Source: Chlorocebus sabaeus (Eukaryota > Chordata > Mammalia > Primates > Cercopithecidae). From it: a stretch of 64,000 nucleotides of DNA. Below the pieces are notes generated by a model. The model saw only the letters and a program-made list of their open reading frames with translations. It was not told the origin of the DNA and did not search any database. The stretch is taken from positions 124,001-188,000 of the forward strand of contig NW_027327623.1 in the NCBI RefSeq assembly GCF_047675955.1, read 5' to 3'. Shown in pieces: positions 48,678-61,405 of the stretch; positions within the stretch are counted from its first letter, which is position 1; each line of letters opens with the position of its first letter. The position numbers were made by a program, and so were the translations under genes.

Positions 48678-49021
48678 AAACCGCTCTGTGTTCTGTTAAT
48701 TCATCTCACAGAGTTACATCTTTCCCTTCAAGAAGCCTTTCGCTAAGGCTGTTCTTGTGGAATTGGGAAAGGGATATTTGGAAGCCCACAGAGGGCTATG
48801 GTGAAAAAGGAAATATCTTCCGTTCAAAACTGGAAAGAAGCTTTCTGAGAAACCGCTCTGTGTTCTGTCAATTCATCTCACAGAGTTACATCTTTCCCTT
48901 GAAGAAGCCTTTCGCTAAGGCTGTTCTTGTGGAATTGGCAAAGGGATATTTGGAAGCCCATAGAGGGCTATGGTGAAAAAGGAAATATCTTCCGTTCAAA
49001 ACTGGAAAGAAGCTTTCTGAG
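48678..49021 (+). repeat. ATTGGG / GTCAATTC module, copy 5
   Basis: It has ATTGGGAAAGG, a private CCCACAGAGG (about 48786), GGAAAGAAG and TGTCAATTC. It is 65 monomers after copy 4, the same offset as the well-preserved 11-kb duplication. Confidence 0.88.
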
Positions 49022-50197
49022 AAACCGCTCTGTGTTCTGTTAATTCATCTCACAGAGTTACATCTTTCCCTTGAAGAAGCCTTTCGCTAAGGCTGTTCTT
49101 GTGGAATTGGCAAAGGGATATTTGGAAGCCCATAGAGGGCTATGGTGAAAAAGGAAATATCTTCCGTTCAAAACTGGAAAGAAGCTTTCTGAGAAACTGC
49201 TCTGTGTTCTGTTAATTCATCTCACAGAGTTACATCTTTCCCTTCAAGAAGCCTTTCGCTAAGGCTGTTCTTGTGGAATTGGCAAAGGGATATTTGGAAG
49301 CCCATAGAGGGCTATGGTGAAAAAGGAAATATCTTCCGTTCAAAACTGGAAAGAAGCTTTCTGAGAAACAGCTCTGTGTTCTGTTAATTCATCTCACAGA
49401 GTTACATCTTTCCCTTCAAGTAGCCTTTCGCTTAGGCTGTTCTTGTGGAATTGGCAAAGGGATATTTGGAAGCCCATAGAGGGCTATGGTGAAAAAGGAA
49501 ATATCTTCCGTTCAAAACTGGAAAGAAGCTTTCTGAGAAACTGCTCTGTGTTCTGTTAATTCATCTCACAGAGTTACATCTTTCCCTTCAAGAAGCCTTT
49601 CGCTAAGGCTGTTCTTGTGGAATTGGCAAAGGGATATTTGGAAGCCCATAGAGGGCTATGGTGAAAAAGGAAATATCTTCCGTTCAAAACTGGAAAGAAG
49701 CTTTCTGAGAAACCGCTCTGTGTTCTGTTAATTCATCTCACAGAGTTACATCTTTCCCTTGAAGAAGCCTTTCGCTAAGGCTGTTCTTGTGGAATTGGCA
49801 AAGGGATATTTGGAAGCCCATAGAGGGCTATGGTGAAAAAGGAAATATCTTCCGTTCAAAACTTGAAAGAAGCTTTCTGAGAAACCGCTCTGTGTTCTGT
49901 TAATTCATCTCACAGAGTTACATCTTTCCCTTGAAGAAGCCTTTCGCTAAGGCTGTTCTTGTGGAATTGGCAAAGGGATATTTGGAAGCCCATAGAGGGC
50001 TATGGTGAAAAAGGAAATATCTTCCGTTCAAAACTGGAAAGAAGCTTTCTGAGAAACCGCTCTGTGTTCTGTTAATTCATCTCACAGAGTTACATCTTTC
50101 CCTTCAAGAAGCCTTTCGCTAAGGCTGTTCTTGTGGAATTGGCAAAGGGATATTTGGAAGCCCATAGAGGGCTATGGTGAAAAAGGAAATATCTTCC

Positions 50198-52592
50198 GTT
50201 CAAAACTGGAAAGAAGCTTTCTGAGAAACTGCTCTGTGTTCTGTTAATTCATCTCACAGAGTTACATCTTTCCCTTCAAGAAGCCTTTCGCTAAGGCTGT
50301 TCTTGTGGAATTGGCAAAGGGATATTTGGAAGCCCATAGAGGGCTATGGTGAAAAAGGAAATATCTTCCGTTCAAAACTGGAAAGAAGCTTTCTAAGAAA
50401 CTGCTCTGTGTTCTGTTAATTCATCTCACAGAGTTACATCTTTCCCTTCAAGAAGCCTTTCGCTAAGGCTGTTCTTGTGGAATTGGCAAAGGGATATTTG
50501 GAAGCCCATAGAGGGCTATGGTGAAAAAGGAAATATCTTCCCTTCAAAACTGGAAAGAAGCTTTCTGAGAAACTGCTCTGTGTTCTGTTAATTCATCTCA
50601 CAGAGTTACATCTTTCCCTTCAAGAAGCCTTTCGCTAAGGCTGTTCTTGTGGAATTGGCAAAGGGATATTTGGAAGCCCATAGAGGGCTATGGTGAAAAA
50701 GGAAATATCGTCCGTTCAAAACTGGAAAGAAGCTTTCTGAGAAACCGCTCTGTGTTCTGTTAATTCATCTCACAGAGTTACATCTTTCCCTTCAAGAAGC
50801 CTTTCGATAAGGCTGTTCATGTGGAATTGGCAAAGGGATATTTGGAAGCCCATAGAGGGCTATGGTGAAAAAGGAAATATCTTCCGTTCAAAACTGGAAA
50901 GAAGCTTTCTGAGAAACTGCTCTGTGTTCTGTTAATTCATCTCACAGAGTTACATCTTTCCCTTCAAGAAGCCTTTCGCTAAGGCTGTTCTTGTGGAATT
51001 GGCAAAGGGATATTTGGAAGCCCATAGAGGGCTATGGTGAAAAAGGAAATATCTTCCGTTCAAAACTGGAAAGAAGCTTTCTGAGAAACTGCTCTGTGTT
51101 CTGTTAATTCATCTCACAGAGTTACATCTTTCCCTTCAAGAAGCCTTTCGCTAATACTGTTCTTCTGGAATTGGAAAAGGGATATTTGGAAGCCCATAGA
51201 GGGCTATGGTGAAAAAGGAAATATCTTCCGTTCAAAACTGGAAAAAAGCTTTCTGAGAAACTGCTCTGTGTTCTGTTAATTCATCTCACAGAGTTACATC
51301 TTTCCCTTCAAGAAGCCTTTCGCTAAGGCTGTTCTTGTGGAATTGGCAAAGGGATATTTGGAAGCCCATAGAGGGCTATGGTGAAAAAGTAAATATCTTC
51401 CGTTCAAAACTGGAAAGAAGCTTTCTGAGAAACTGCTCTGTGTTCTGTTAATTCATCTCACAGAGTTACATCTTTCCCTTCAAGTAGCCTTTCGCTAAGG
51501 CTGTTCTTGTGGAATTGGAAAAGGGATATTTGGAAGCCCATAGAGGGCTATGGTGAAAAAGGAAATATCTTCCGTTCAAAACTGGAAAGAAGCTTTCTGA
51601 GAAACTGCTCTGTGTTCTGTTAATTCATCTCACAGAGTTACATCTTTCCCTTCAAGAAGCCTTTCGCTAAGGCTGTTCTTGTGGAATTGGCAAAGGGATA
51701 TTTGGAAGCCCATAGAGGGCTATGGTGAAAAAGGAAATATCTTCCGCTCAAAACTGGAAAGAAGCTTTCTGAGAAACTGCTCTGTGTTCTGTTAATTCAT
51801 CTCACAGAGTTACATCTTTCCCTTCAAGAAGCCTTTCGCTAATTCTGTTCTTGTGGAATTGGAAAAGGGATATTTGGAAGCCCATAGAGGGCTATGGTGA
51901 AAAAGGAAATATCTTCCGTTCAAAACTGGAAAGAAGCTTTCTGAGAAACTGCTCTGTGTTCTGTGAATTCATCTCACAGAGTTACATCTTTCCCTTCAAG
52001 AAGCCTTTCGCTAAGGCTGTTCTTGTGGAATTGGCAAAGGGATATTTGGAAGCCCATAGAGGGCTATGGTGAAAAAGGAAATATCTTCCGTTCAAAACTG
52101 GAAAGAAGCTTTCTGAGAAACTGCTTTGTGTTCTGTTAATTCATCGCACAGAGTTACATCTTTCCCTTCAAGAAGCCTTTCGCTAAGGCTGTTCTTGTGG
52201 AATTGGCAAAGGGATATTTGGAAGCCCATAGAGGGCTATGGTGAAAAAGGAAATATCTTCCGTTCAAAACTGGAAAGAAGCTTTCTGATAAACTGCTCTG
52301 AGTTCTGTTTATTCATCTCACAGAGTTACATCTTTCCCTTCAAGAAGCCTTTCGCTAATTCTGTTCTTGTGGAATTGGAAAAGGGATATTTGGAAGCCCA
52401 TAGAGGGCTATGGTGAAAAAGGAAATATCTTCCGTTCAAAACTGGAAAGAAGCTTTCTGAGAAACTGCTCTGTGTTCTGTTAATTCATCTCACAGAGTTA
52501 CATCTTTCCCTTCAAGAAGCCTTTCGCTAAGGCTGTTCTTGTGGAATTGGCAAAGGGATATTTGGAAGCCCATAGAGGGCTATGGTGAAAAA
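50198..52592 (+). repeat. Block D2: partner of 34718-37112
   Basis: It has the same order of rare variants as the partner block. Private changes are CTTCCCTTC (about 50537), AAAAAGTAAAT (about 51384), GGAAAAGGG in a CAAGTAG monomer (about 51517) and CCGCTC (about 51746). The seven or more differences in 2.4 kb make this pair older than the two 11-kb units. Confidence 0.88.
50570..50913 (+). repeat. ATCGTCC / GATAAGG module, copy 5
   Basis: ATATCG lies at 50705. The module has full CGATAAGGCTGTTCATG and belongs to the block paired with 34718-37112 at a 90-monomer offset. Confidence 0.88.
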
Positions 52593-53837
52593 GGAAATAT
52601 CTTCCGTTCAAAACTGGAAAGAAGCTTTCTGAGAAACCGCTCTGTGTTCTGTTAATTCATCTCACAGAGTTACATCTTTCCCTTGAAGAAGCCTTTCGCT
52701 AAGGCTGTTCTTGTGGAATTGGCAAAGGGATATTTGGAAGCCCATAGAGGGCTATGGTGAAAAAGGAAATATCTTCCGTTCAAAACTGGAAAGAAGCTTT
52801 CTGAGAAACCGCTCTGTGTTCTGTTAATTCATCTCACAGAGTTACATCTTTCCCTTGAAGAAGCCTTTCACTAAGGCTGTTCTTGTGGAATTGGCAAAGG
52901 GATATTTGGAAGCCCATAGAGGGCTATGGTGAAAAAGGAAATATCTTCCGTTCAAAACTGGAAAGAAGCTTTCTGAGAAACTGCTCTGTGTTCTGTTAAT
53001 TCGTCTCACAGAGTTACATCTTTCCCTTCAAGAAGCCTTTCGCTAAGGCTGTTCTTGTGGAATTGGCAAAGGGATATTTGGAAGCCCATAGAGGGCTATG
53101 GTGAAAAAGGAAATATCTTCCGTTCAAAACTGGAAAGAAGCTTTCTGAGAAACAGCTCTGTGTTCTGTTAATTCATCTCACAGAGTTACATCTTTCCCTT
53201 CAAGTAGCCTTTCGCTAAGGCTGTTCTTGTGGAATTGGCAAAGGGATATTTGGAAGCCCATAGAGGGCTATGGTGAAAAAGGAAATATCTTCCGTTCAAA
53301 ACTGGAAAGAAGCTTTCTGAGAAACTGCTCTGTGTTCTGTTAATTCATCTCACAGAGTTACATCTTTCCCTTCAAGAAGCCTTTCGCTAAGGCTGTTCTT
53401 GTGGAATTGGCAAAGGGATATTTGGAAGCCCATAGAGGGCTATGGTGAAAAAGGAAATATCTTCCGTTCAAAACTGGAAAGAAGCTTTCTGAGAAACTGC
53501 TCTGTGTTCTGTTAATTCATCTCACAGAGTTACATCTTTCCCTTCAAGAAGCCTTTCGCTAAGGCTGTTCTTGTGGAATTGGCAAAGGGATATTTGGAAG
53601 CCCATAGAGGGCTATGGTGAAAAAGGAAATATCTTCCGTTCAAAACTGGAAAGAAGCTTTCTGAGAAACTGCTCTGTGTTCTGTTAATTCATCTCACAGA
53701 GTTACATCTTTCTCTTCAAGAAGCCTTTCGCTAAGGCTGTTCTTGTGGAATTGGCAAAGGGATATTTGGAAGCCCATAGAGGGCTATGGTGAAAAAGGAA
53801 ATATCTTCCGTTCAAAACTGGAAAGAAGCTTTCTGAG

Positions 53838-54353
53838 AAACTGCTCTGTGTTCTGTTAATTCATCTCACAGAGTTACATCTTTCCCTTCAAGAAGCCTTT
53901 CGCTAAGGCTGTTCTTGTGGAATTGGCAAAGGGATATTTGGAAGCCCATAGAGGGCTATGGTGAAAAAGGAAATATCTTCCGTTCAAAACTGGAAAGAAG
54001 CTTTCTGAGAAACTGCTCTGTGTTCTGTTAATTCATCTCACATAGTTACATCTTTCCCTTCAACAAGCCTTTCGCTAAGGCTGTTCTTGTGGAATTGGCA
54101 AAGGGATATTTGGAAGCCCATAGAGGGCTATGGTGAAAAAGTAAATATCTTCCGTTCAAAACTGGAAAGAAGCATTCTGAGAAACCGCTCTGTGTTCTGT
54201 TAATTCATCTCACAGAGTTACATCTTTCCCTTCAAGTAGCCTTTCGCTAAGGCTGTTCTTGTGGAATTGGCAAAGGGATATTTGGAAGCCCATAGAGGGC
54301 TATGGTGAAAATGGAAATATCTTCCGTTCAAAACTGGAAAGAAGCTTTCTGAG
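53838..54353 (+). repeat. Signature triplet 9 (CTTAG lost)
   Basis: CATAG at 54041, 50 monomers after triplet 8. The first monomer reads CCCATAGAGG, so the CTTAG variant is missing, while the other two keep all diagnostic bases. The AACAGC lead is at 53151. Confidence 0.9.
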
Positions 54354-56589
54354 AAACCGCTCTGTGTTCTGTTAATTCATCTCACAGAGTTACATCTTCC
54401 CCTTCAAGAAGCCTTTCGCTAAGGCTGTTCTTGTGGAATTGGCAAAGGGATATTTGGAAGCCCATAGAGGGCTATGGTGAAAAAGGAAATATCTTCCGTT
54501 CAAAACTGGAAAGAAGCTTTCTGAGAAACCGCTCTGTGTTCTGTTAATTCATCTCACAGAGTTACATCTTTCCCTTGAAGAAGCCTTTAGCTAAGGCTGT
54601 TCTTGTGGAATTGGCAAAGGGATATTTGGAAGCCCATAGAGGGCTATGGTGAAAAAGGAAATATCTTCCGTTCAAAACTGGAAAGAAGCTTTCTGAGAAA
54701 CCGCTCTGTGTTCTGTTAATTCATCTCACAGAGTTACATCTTTCCCTTGAAGAAGCCTTTCACTAAGGCTGTTCTTGTGGAATTGGCAAAGGGATATTTG
54801 GAAGCCCATAGAGGGCTATGGTGAAAAAGGAAATATCTTCCGTTCAAAACTGGAAAGAAGCTTTCTGAGAAACCGCTCTGTGTTCTGTTAATTCATCTCA
54901 CAAAGTTACATCTTTCCCTTCAAGAAGCCTTTCGTTAAGGCTGTTCTTGTGGAATTGGCAAAGGGATATTTGGAAGCCCATAGAGGGCTATGGTGAAAAA
55001 GGAAATATCTTCCGTTCAAAACTGGAAAGAAGCTTTCTGAGAAACTGCTCTGTGTTCTGTTAATTCATCTCACAGAGTTACATCTTTCCCTTCAAGAAGC
55101 CTTTCGCTAAGGCTGTTCTTGTGGAATTGGCAAAGGGATATTTGGAAGCCCATAGAGGGCTATGGTGAAAAAGGAAATATCTTCCGTTCAAAACTGGAAA
55201 GAAGCTTTCTGAGAAACTGCTCTGTGTTCTGTTAATTCATCTCACAGAGTTACATCTTTCCCTTCAAGAAGCCTTTCGCTAAGGCTGTTCTTGTGGAATT
55301 GGCAAAGGGATATTTGGAAGCCCATAGAGGGCTATGGTGAAAAAGGAAATATCTTCCGTTCAAAACTGGAAAGAAGCTTTCTGAGAAACCGCTCTGTGTT
55401 CTGTTAATTCATCTCACAGAGTTACATCTTTCCCTTGAAGAAGCCTTTCGCTAAGGCTGTTCTTGTGGAATTGGCAAAGGGATATTTGGAAGCCCATAGA
55501 GGGCTATGGTGAAAAAGGAAATATCTTCCGTTCAAAACTGGAAAGAAGATTTCTGAGAAACCGCTCTGTGTTCTGTTAATTCATCTCACAGAGTTACATC
55601 TTTCCCTTGAAGAAGCCTTTCACTAAGGCTGTTCTTGTGGAATTGGCAAAGGGATATTTGGAAGCCCATAGAGGGCTATGGTGAAAAAGGAAATATCTTC
55701 CGTTCAAAACTGGAAAGAAGCTTTCTGAGAAACTGCTCTGTGTTCTGTTAATTCATCTCACAGAGTTACATCTTTCCCTTCAAGAAGCCTTTCGCTAAGG
55801 CTGTTCTTGTGGAATTGGCAAAGGGATATTTGGAAGCCCATAGAGGGCTATGGTGAAAAAGGAAATATCTTCCGTTCAAAACTGGAAAGAAGCTTTCTGA
55901 GAAACAGCTCTGTGTTCTGTTAATTCATCTCACAGAGTTACACCTTTCCCTTCAAGTAGCCTTTCGCTAAGGCTGTTCTTGTGGAATTGGCAAAGGGATA
56001 TTTGGAAGCCCATAGAGGGCTATGGTGAAAAAGGAAATATCTTCCGTTCAAAACTGGAAAGAAGCTTTCTGAGAAACTGCTCTGTGTTCTGTTAATTCAT
56101 CTCACAGAGTTACATCTTTCCCTTCAAGAAGCCTTTCGCTAAGGCTGTTCTTGTGGAATTGGCAAAGGGATATTTGGAAGCCCATAGAGGGCTATGGTGA
56201 AAAAGGAAATATCTTCCGTTCAAAACTGGAAAGAAGCTTTCTGAGAAACTGCTCTGTGTTCTGTTAATTCATCTCACAGAGTTACATCTTTCCCTTCAAG
56301 AAGTCTTTCGCTAAGGCTGTTCTTGTGGAATTGGCAAAGGGATATTTGGAAGCCCATAGAGGGCTATGGTGAAAAAGGAAATATCTTCCGTTCAAAACTG
56401 GAAAGAAGCTTTCTGAGAAACTGCTCTGTGTTCTGTTAATTCATCTCACAGAGTTACATGTTTCTCTTCAAGAAGCCTTTCGCTAAGGCTGTTCTTGTGG
56501 AATTGGCAAAGGGATATTTGGAAGCCCATAGAGGGCTATGGTGAAAAAGGAAATATCTTCCGTTCAAAACTGGAAAGAAGCTTTCTGAG

Positions 56590-57105
56590 AAACTGCTCTG
56601 TGTTCTGTTAATTCATCTCACAGAGTTACATCTTTCCCTTCAAGAAGCCTTTCGCTAAGGCTGTTCTTGTGGAATTGGCAAAGGGATATTTGGAAGCCCT
56701 TAGAGGGCTATGGTGAAAAAGGAAATATCTTCCGTTCAAAACTGGAAAGAAGCTTTCTGAGAAACTGCTCTGTGTTCTGTTAATTCATCTCACATAGTTA
56801 CATCCTTCCCTTCAACAAGCCTTTCGCTAAGGCTGTTCTTGTGGAATTGGCAAAGGGATATTTGGAAGCCCATAGAGGACTATGGTGAAAAAGTAAATAT
56901 CTTCCGTTCAAAACTGGAAAGAAGCATTCTGAGAAACCGCTCTGTGTTCTGTTAATTCATCTCACAGAGTTACATCTTTCCCTTCAAGTAGCCTTTCGCT
57001 AAGGCTGTTCTTGTGGAATTGGCAAAGGGATATTTGGAAGCCCATAGAGGGCTATGGTGAAAATGGAAATATCTTCCGTTCAAAACTGGAAAGAAGCTTT
57101 CTGAG
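56590..57105 (+). repeat. Signature triplet 10, founder of a young subfamily
   Basis: CATAG at 56793, 16 monomers after triplet 9. It introduces TACATCCTTCCC and GAGGACTATGG, shared only with triplets 11 and 12. The full five-monomer AACAGC lead (55903) is kept and includes AAGTCTTTCGC (56301) and TACATGTTTCTC (about 56456). Confidence 0.92.
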
Positions 57106-58825
57106 AAACCGCTCTGTGTTCTGTTAATTCATCTCACAGAGTTACATCTTTCCCTTCAAGAAGCCTTTCGCTAAGGCTGTTCTTGTGGAATTGGCAAAGG
57201 GATATTTGGAAGCCCATAGAGGGCTATGGTGAAAAAGGAAATATCTTCCGTTCAAAACTGGAAAGAAGCTTTCTGAGAAACCGCTCTGTGTTCTGTTAAT
57301 TCATCTCACAGAGTTACATCTTTCCCTTGAAGAAGCCTTTCGCTAAGGCTGTTCTTGTGGAATTGGCAAAGGGATATTTGGAAGCCCATAGAGGGCTATG
57401 GTGAAAAAGGAAATATCTTCCGTTCAAAACTTGAAAGAAGCTTTCTGAGAAACCGCTCTGTGTTCTGTTAATTCATCTCACAGAGTTACATCTTTCCCTT
57501 GAAGAAGCCTTTCACTAAGGCTGTTCTTGTGGAATTGGCAAAGGGATATTTGGAAGCCCATAGAGGGCTATGGTGAAAAAGGAAATATCTTCCGTTCAAA
57601 ACTGGAAAGAAGCTTTCTGAGAAACCGCTCTGTGTTCTGTTAATTCATCTCACAGAGTTACATCTTTCCCCTGAAGAAGCCTTTCGCTAAGGCTGTTCTT
57701 GTGGAATTGGCAAAGGGATATTTGGAAGCCCATAGAGGGCTATGGTGAAAAAGGAAATATCTTCCGTTCAAAACTGGAAAGAAGCTTTCTGAGAAACTGC
57801 TCTGTGTTCTGTTAATTCATCTCACAGAGTTACATCTTTCCCTTCAAGAAGCCTTTCGCTAAGGCTGTTCTTGTGGAATTGGCAAAGGGATATTTGGAAG
57901 CCCATAGAGGGCTATGGTGAAAAAGTAAATATCTTCCGTTCAAAACTGGAAAGAAGCTTTCTGAGAAACTGCTCTGTGTTCTGTTAATTCATCTCACAGA
58001 GTTACATCTTTCCCTTCAAGTAGCCTTTCGCTAAGGCTGTTCTTGTGGAATTGGCAAAGGGATATTTGGAAGCCCATAGAGGGCTATGGTGAAAAAGGAA
58101 ATATCTTCCGTTCAAAACTGGAAAGAAGCTTTCTGAGAAACTGCTCTGTGTTCTGTTAATTCATCTCACAGAGTTACATCTTTCCCTTCAAGAAGCCTTT
58201 CGCTAAGGCTGTTCTTGTGGAATTGGCAAAGGGATATTTGGAAGCCCATAGAGGGCTATGGTGAAAAAGGAAATATCTTCCGTTCAAAACTGGAAAGAAG
58301 CTTTCTGAGAAACAGCTCTGTGTTCTGTTAATTCATCTCACAGAGTTACATCTTTCCCTTCAAGTAGCCTTTCGCTAAGGCTGTTCTTGTGGAATTGGCA
58401 AAGGGATATTTGGAAGCCCATAGAGGGCTATGGTGAAAAAGGAAATATCTTCCGTTCAAAACTGGAAAGAAGCTTTCTGAGAAACTGCTCTGTGTTCTGT
58501 TAATTCATCTCACAGAGTTACATCTTTCCCTTCAAGAAGTCTTTCGCTAAGGCTGTTCTTGTGGAATTGGCAAAGGGATATTTGGAAGCCCATAGAGGGC
58601 TATGGTGAAAAAGGAAATATCTTCCGTTCAAAACTGGAAAGAAGCTTTCTGAGAAACTGCTCTGTGTTCTGTTAATTCATCTCACAGAGTTACATGTTTC
58701 TCTTCAAGAAGCCTTTCGCTAAGGCTGTTCTTGTGGAATTGGCAAAGGGATATTTGGAAGCCCATAGAGGGCTATGGTGAAAAAGGAAATATCTTCCGTT
58801 CAAAACTGGAAAGAAGCTTTCTGAG

Positions 58826-59341
58826 AAACTGCTCTGTGTTCTGTTAATTCATCTCACAGAGTTACATCTTTCCCTTCAAGAAGCCTTTCGCTAAGGCTGT
58901 TCTTGTGGAATTGGCAAAGGGATATTTGGAAGCCCTTAGAGGGCTATGGTGAAAAAGGAAATATCTTCCGTTCAAAACTGGAAAGAAGCTTTCTGAGAAA
59001 CTGCTCTGTGTTCTGTTAATTCATCTCACATAGTTACATCCTTCCCTTCAACAAGCCTTTCGCTAAGGCTGTTCTTGTGGAATTGGCAAAGGGATATTTG
59101 GAAGCCCATAGAGGACTATGGTGAAAAAGTAAATATCTTCCGTTCAAAACTGGAAAGAAGCATTCTGAGAAACCGCTCTGTGTTCTGTTAATTCATCTCA
59201 CAGAGTTACATCTTTCCCTTCAAGTAGCCTTTCGCTATGGCTGTTCTTGTGGAATTGGCAAAGGGATATTTGGAAGCCCATAGAGGGCTATGGTGAAAAT
59301 GGAAATATCTTCCGTTCAAAACTGGAAAGAAGCTTTCTGAG
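58826..59341 (+). repeat. Signature triplet 11
   Basis: CATAG at 59029, 13 monomers after triplet 10. It shares TACATCCTTCCC, GAGGACTATGG, AAGTCTTTCGC (58537) and TACATGTTTCTC with triplet 10. The AACAGC lead at 58311 is only 718 bp upstream, so one monomer of the lead is missing. CGCTATGGCTG near 59235 is private within this group. Confidence 0.92.
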
Positions 59342-61405
59342 AAACCGCTCTGTGTTCTGTTAATTCATCTCACAGAGTTACATCTTTCCCTTCAAGAAGC
59401 CTTTCGCTAAGGCTGTTCTTGAGGAATTGGCAAAGGGATATTTGGAAGCCCATAGAGGGCTATGGTGAAAAAGGAAATATCTTCCGTTCAAAACTGGAAA
59501 GAAGCTTTCTGAGAAACCGCTCTGTGTTCTGTTAATTCATCTCACAGAGTTACATCTTTCCCTTGAAGAAGCGTTTCGCTAAGGCTGTTCTTGTGGAATT
59601 GGCAAAGGGATATTTGGAAGCCCATAGAGGGCTATGGTGAAAAAGGAAATATCTTCCGTTCAAAACTTGAAAGAAGCTTTCTGAGAAACCGCTCTGTGTT
59701 CTGTTAATTCATCTCACAGAGTTACATCTTTCCCTTGAAGAAGCCTTTCACTAAGGCTGTTCTTGTGGAATTGGCAAAGGGATATTTGGAAGCCCATAGA
59801 GGGCTATGGTGAAAAAGGAAATATCTTCCGTTCAAAACTGGAAAGAAGCTTTCTGAGAAACCGCTCTGTGTTCTGTTAATTCATCTCACAAAGTTACATC
59901 TTTCCCTTCAAGAAGCCTTTCGTTAAGGCTGTTCTTGTGGAATTGGCAAAGGGATATTTGGAAGCCCATAGAGGGCTATGGTGAAAAAGGAAATATCTTC
60001 CGTTCAAAACTGGAAAGAAGCTTTCTGAGAAACTGCTCTGTGTTCTGTTAATTCATCTCACAGAGTTACATCTTTCCCTTCAAGAAGCCTTTCGCTAAGG
60101 CTGTTCTTGTGGAATTGGCAAAGGGATATTTGGAAGCCCATAGAGGGCTATGGTGAAAAAGGAAATATCTTCCGTTCAAAACTGGAAAGAAGCTTTCTGA
60201 GAAACTGCTCTGTGTTCTGTTAATTCATCTCACAGAGTTACATCTTTCCCTTCAAGAAGCCTTTCGCTAAGGCTGTTCTTGTGGAATTGGCAAAGGGATA
60301 TTTGGAAGCCCATAGAGGGCTATGGTGAAAAAGGAAATATCTTCCGTTCAAAACTGGAAAGAAGCTTTCTGAGAAACCGCTCTGTGTTCTGTTAATTCAT
60401 CTCACAGAGTTACATCTTTCCCTTGAAGAAGCCTTTCGCTAAGGCTGTTCTTGTGGAATTGGCAAAGGGATATTTGGAAGCCCATAGAGGGCTATGGTGA
60501 ACAAGGAAATATCTTCCGTTCAAAACTGGAAAGAAGATTTCTGAGAAACCGCTCTGTGTTCTGTTAATTCATCTCACAGAGTTACATCTTTCCCTTGAAG
60601 AAGCCTTTCACTAAGGCTGTTCTTGTGGAATTGGCAAAGGGATATTTGGAAGCCCATAGAGGGCTATGGTGAAAAAGGAAATATCTTCCGTTCAAAACTG
60701 GAAAGAAGCTTTCTGAGAAACTGCTCTGTGTTCTGTTAATTCATCTCACAGAGTTACATCTTTCCCTTCAAGAAGCCTTTCGCTAAGGCTGTTCTTGTGG
60801 AATTGGCAAAGGGATATTTGGAAGCCCATAGAGGGCTATGGTGAAAAAGGAAATATCTTCCGTTCAAAACTGGAAAGAAGCTTTCTGAGAAACAGCTCTG
60901 TGTTCTGTTAATTCATCTCACAGAGTTACATCTTTCCCTTCAAGTAGCCTTTCGCTAAGGCTGTTCTTGTGGAATCGGCAAAGGGATATTTGGAAGCCCA
61001 TAGAGGGCTATGGTGAAAAAGGAAATATCTTCCGTTCAAAACTGGAAAGAAGCTTTCTGAGAAACTGCTCTGTGTTCTGTTAATTCATCTCACAGAGTTA
61101 CATCTTTCCCTTCAAGAAGCCTTTCGCTAAGGCTGTTCTTGTGGAATTGGCAAAGGGATATTTGGAAGCCCATAGAGGGCTATGGTGAAAAAGGAAATAT
61201 CTTCCGTTCAAAACTGGAAAGAAGCTTTCTGAGAAACTGCTCTGTGTTCTGTTAATTCATCTCACAGAGTTACATGTTTCTCTTCAAGAAGCCTTTCGCT
61301 AAGGCTGTTCTTGTGGAATTGGCAAAGGGATATTTGGAAGCCCATAGAGGGCTATGGTGAAAAAGGAAATATCTTCCGTTCAAAACTGGAAAGAAGCTTT
61401 CTGAG

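Larger units (their letters stand above)
29015..53150 (+). repeat. Scrambled middle region of alpha-satellite blocks
   Basis: No genes lie here. The region is built from modules known from 1-29 kb, reordered and more diverged. Triplets 4 to 8 have spacings of 16, 46, 17 and 11 monomers. CTTCATGAAG plus TTCTGG monomers recur near 29465, 38752 and 42538. The AAGGAATTATC to AACGGCTC run of 2.0-2.5 kb reappears at 38.14-38.8 kb, 91 monomers from its copy at 22491. CTTTTGG is at 28973 and 42043 (76 monomers). Monomer length stays exactly 172 throughout. Confidence 0.88.
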
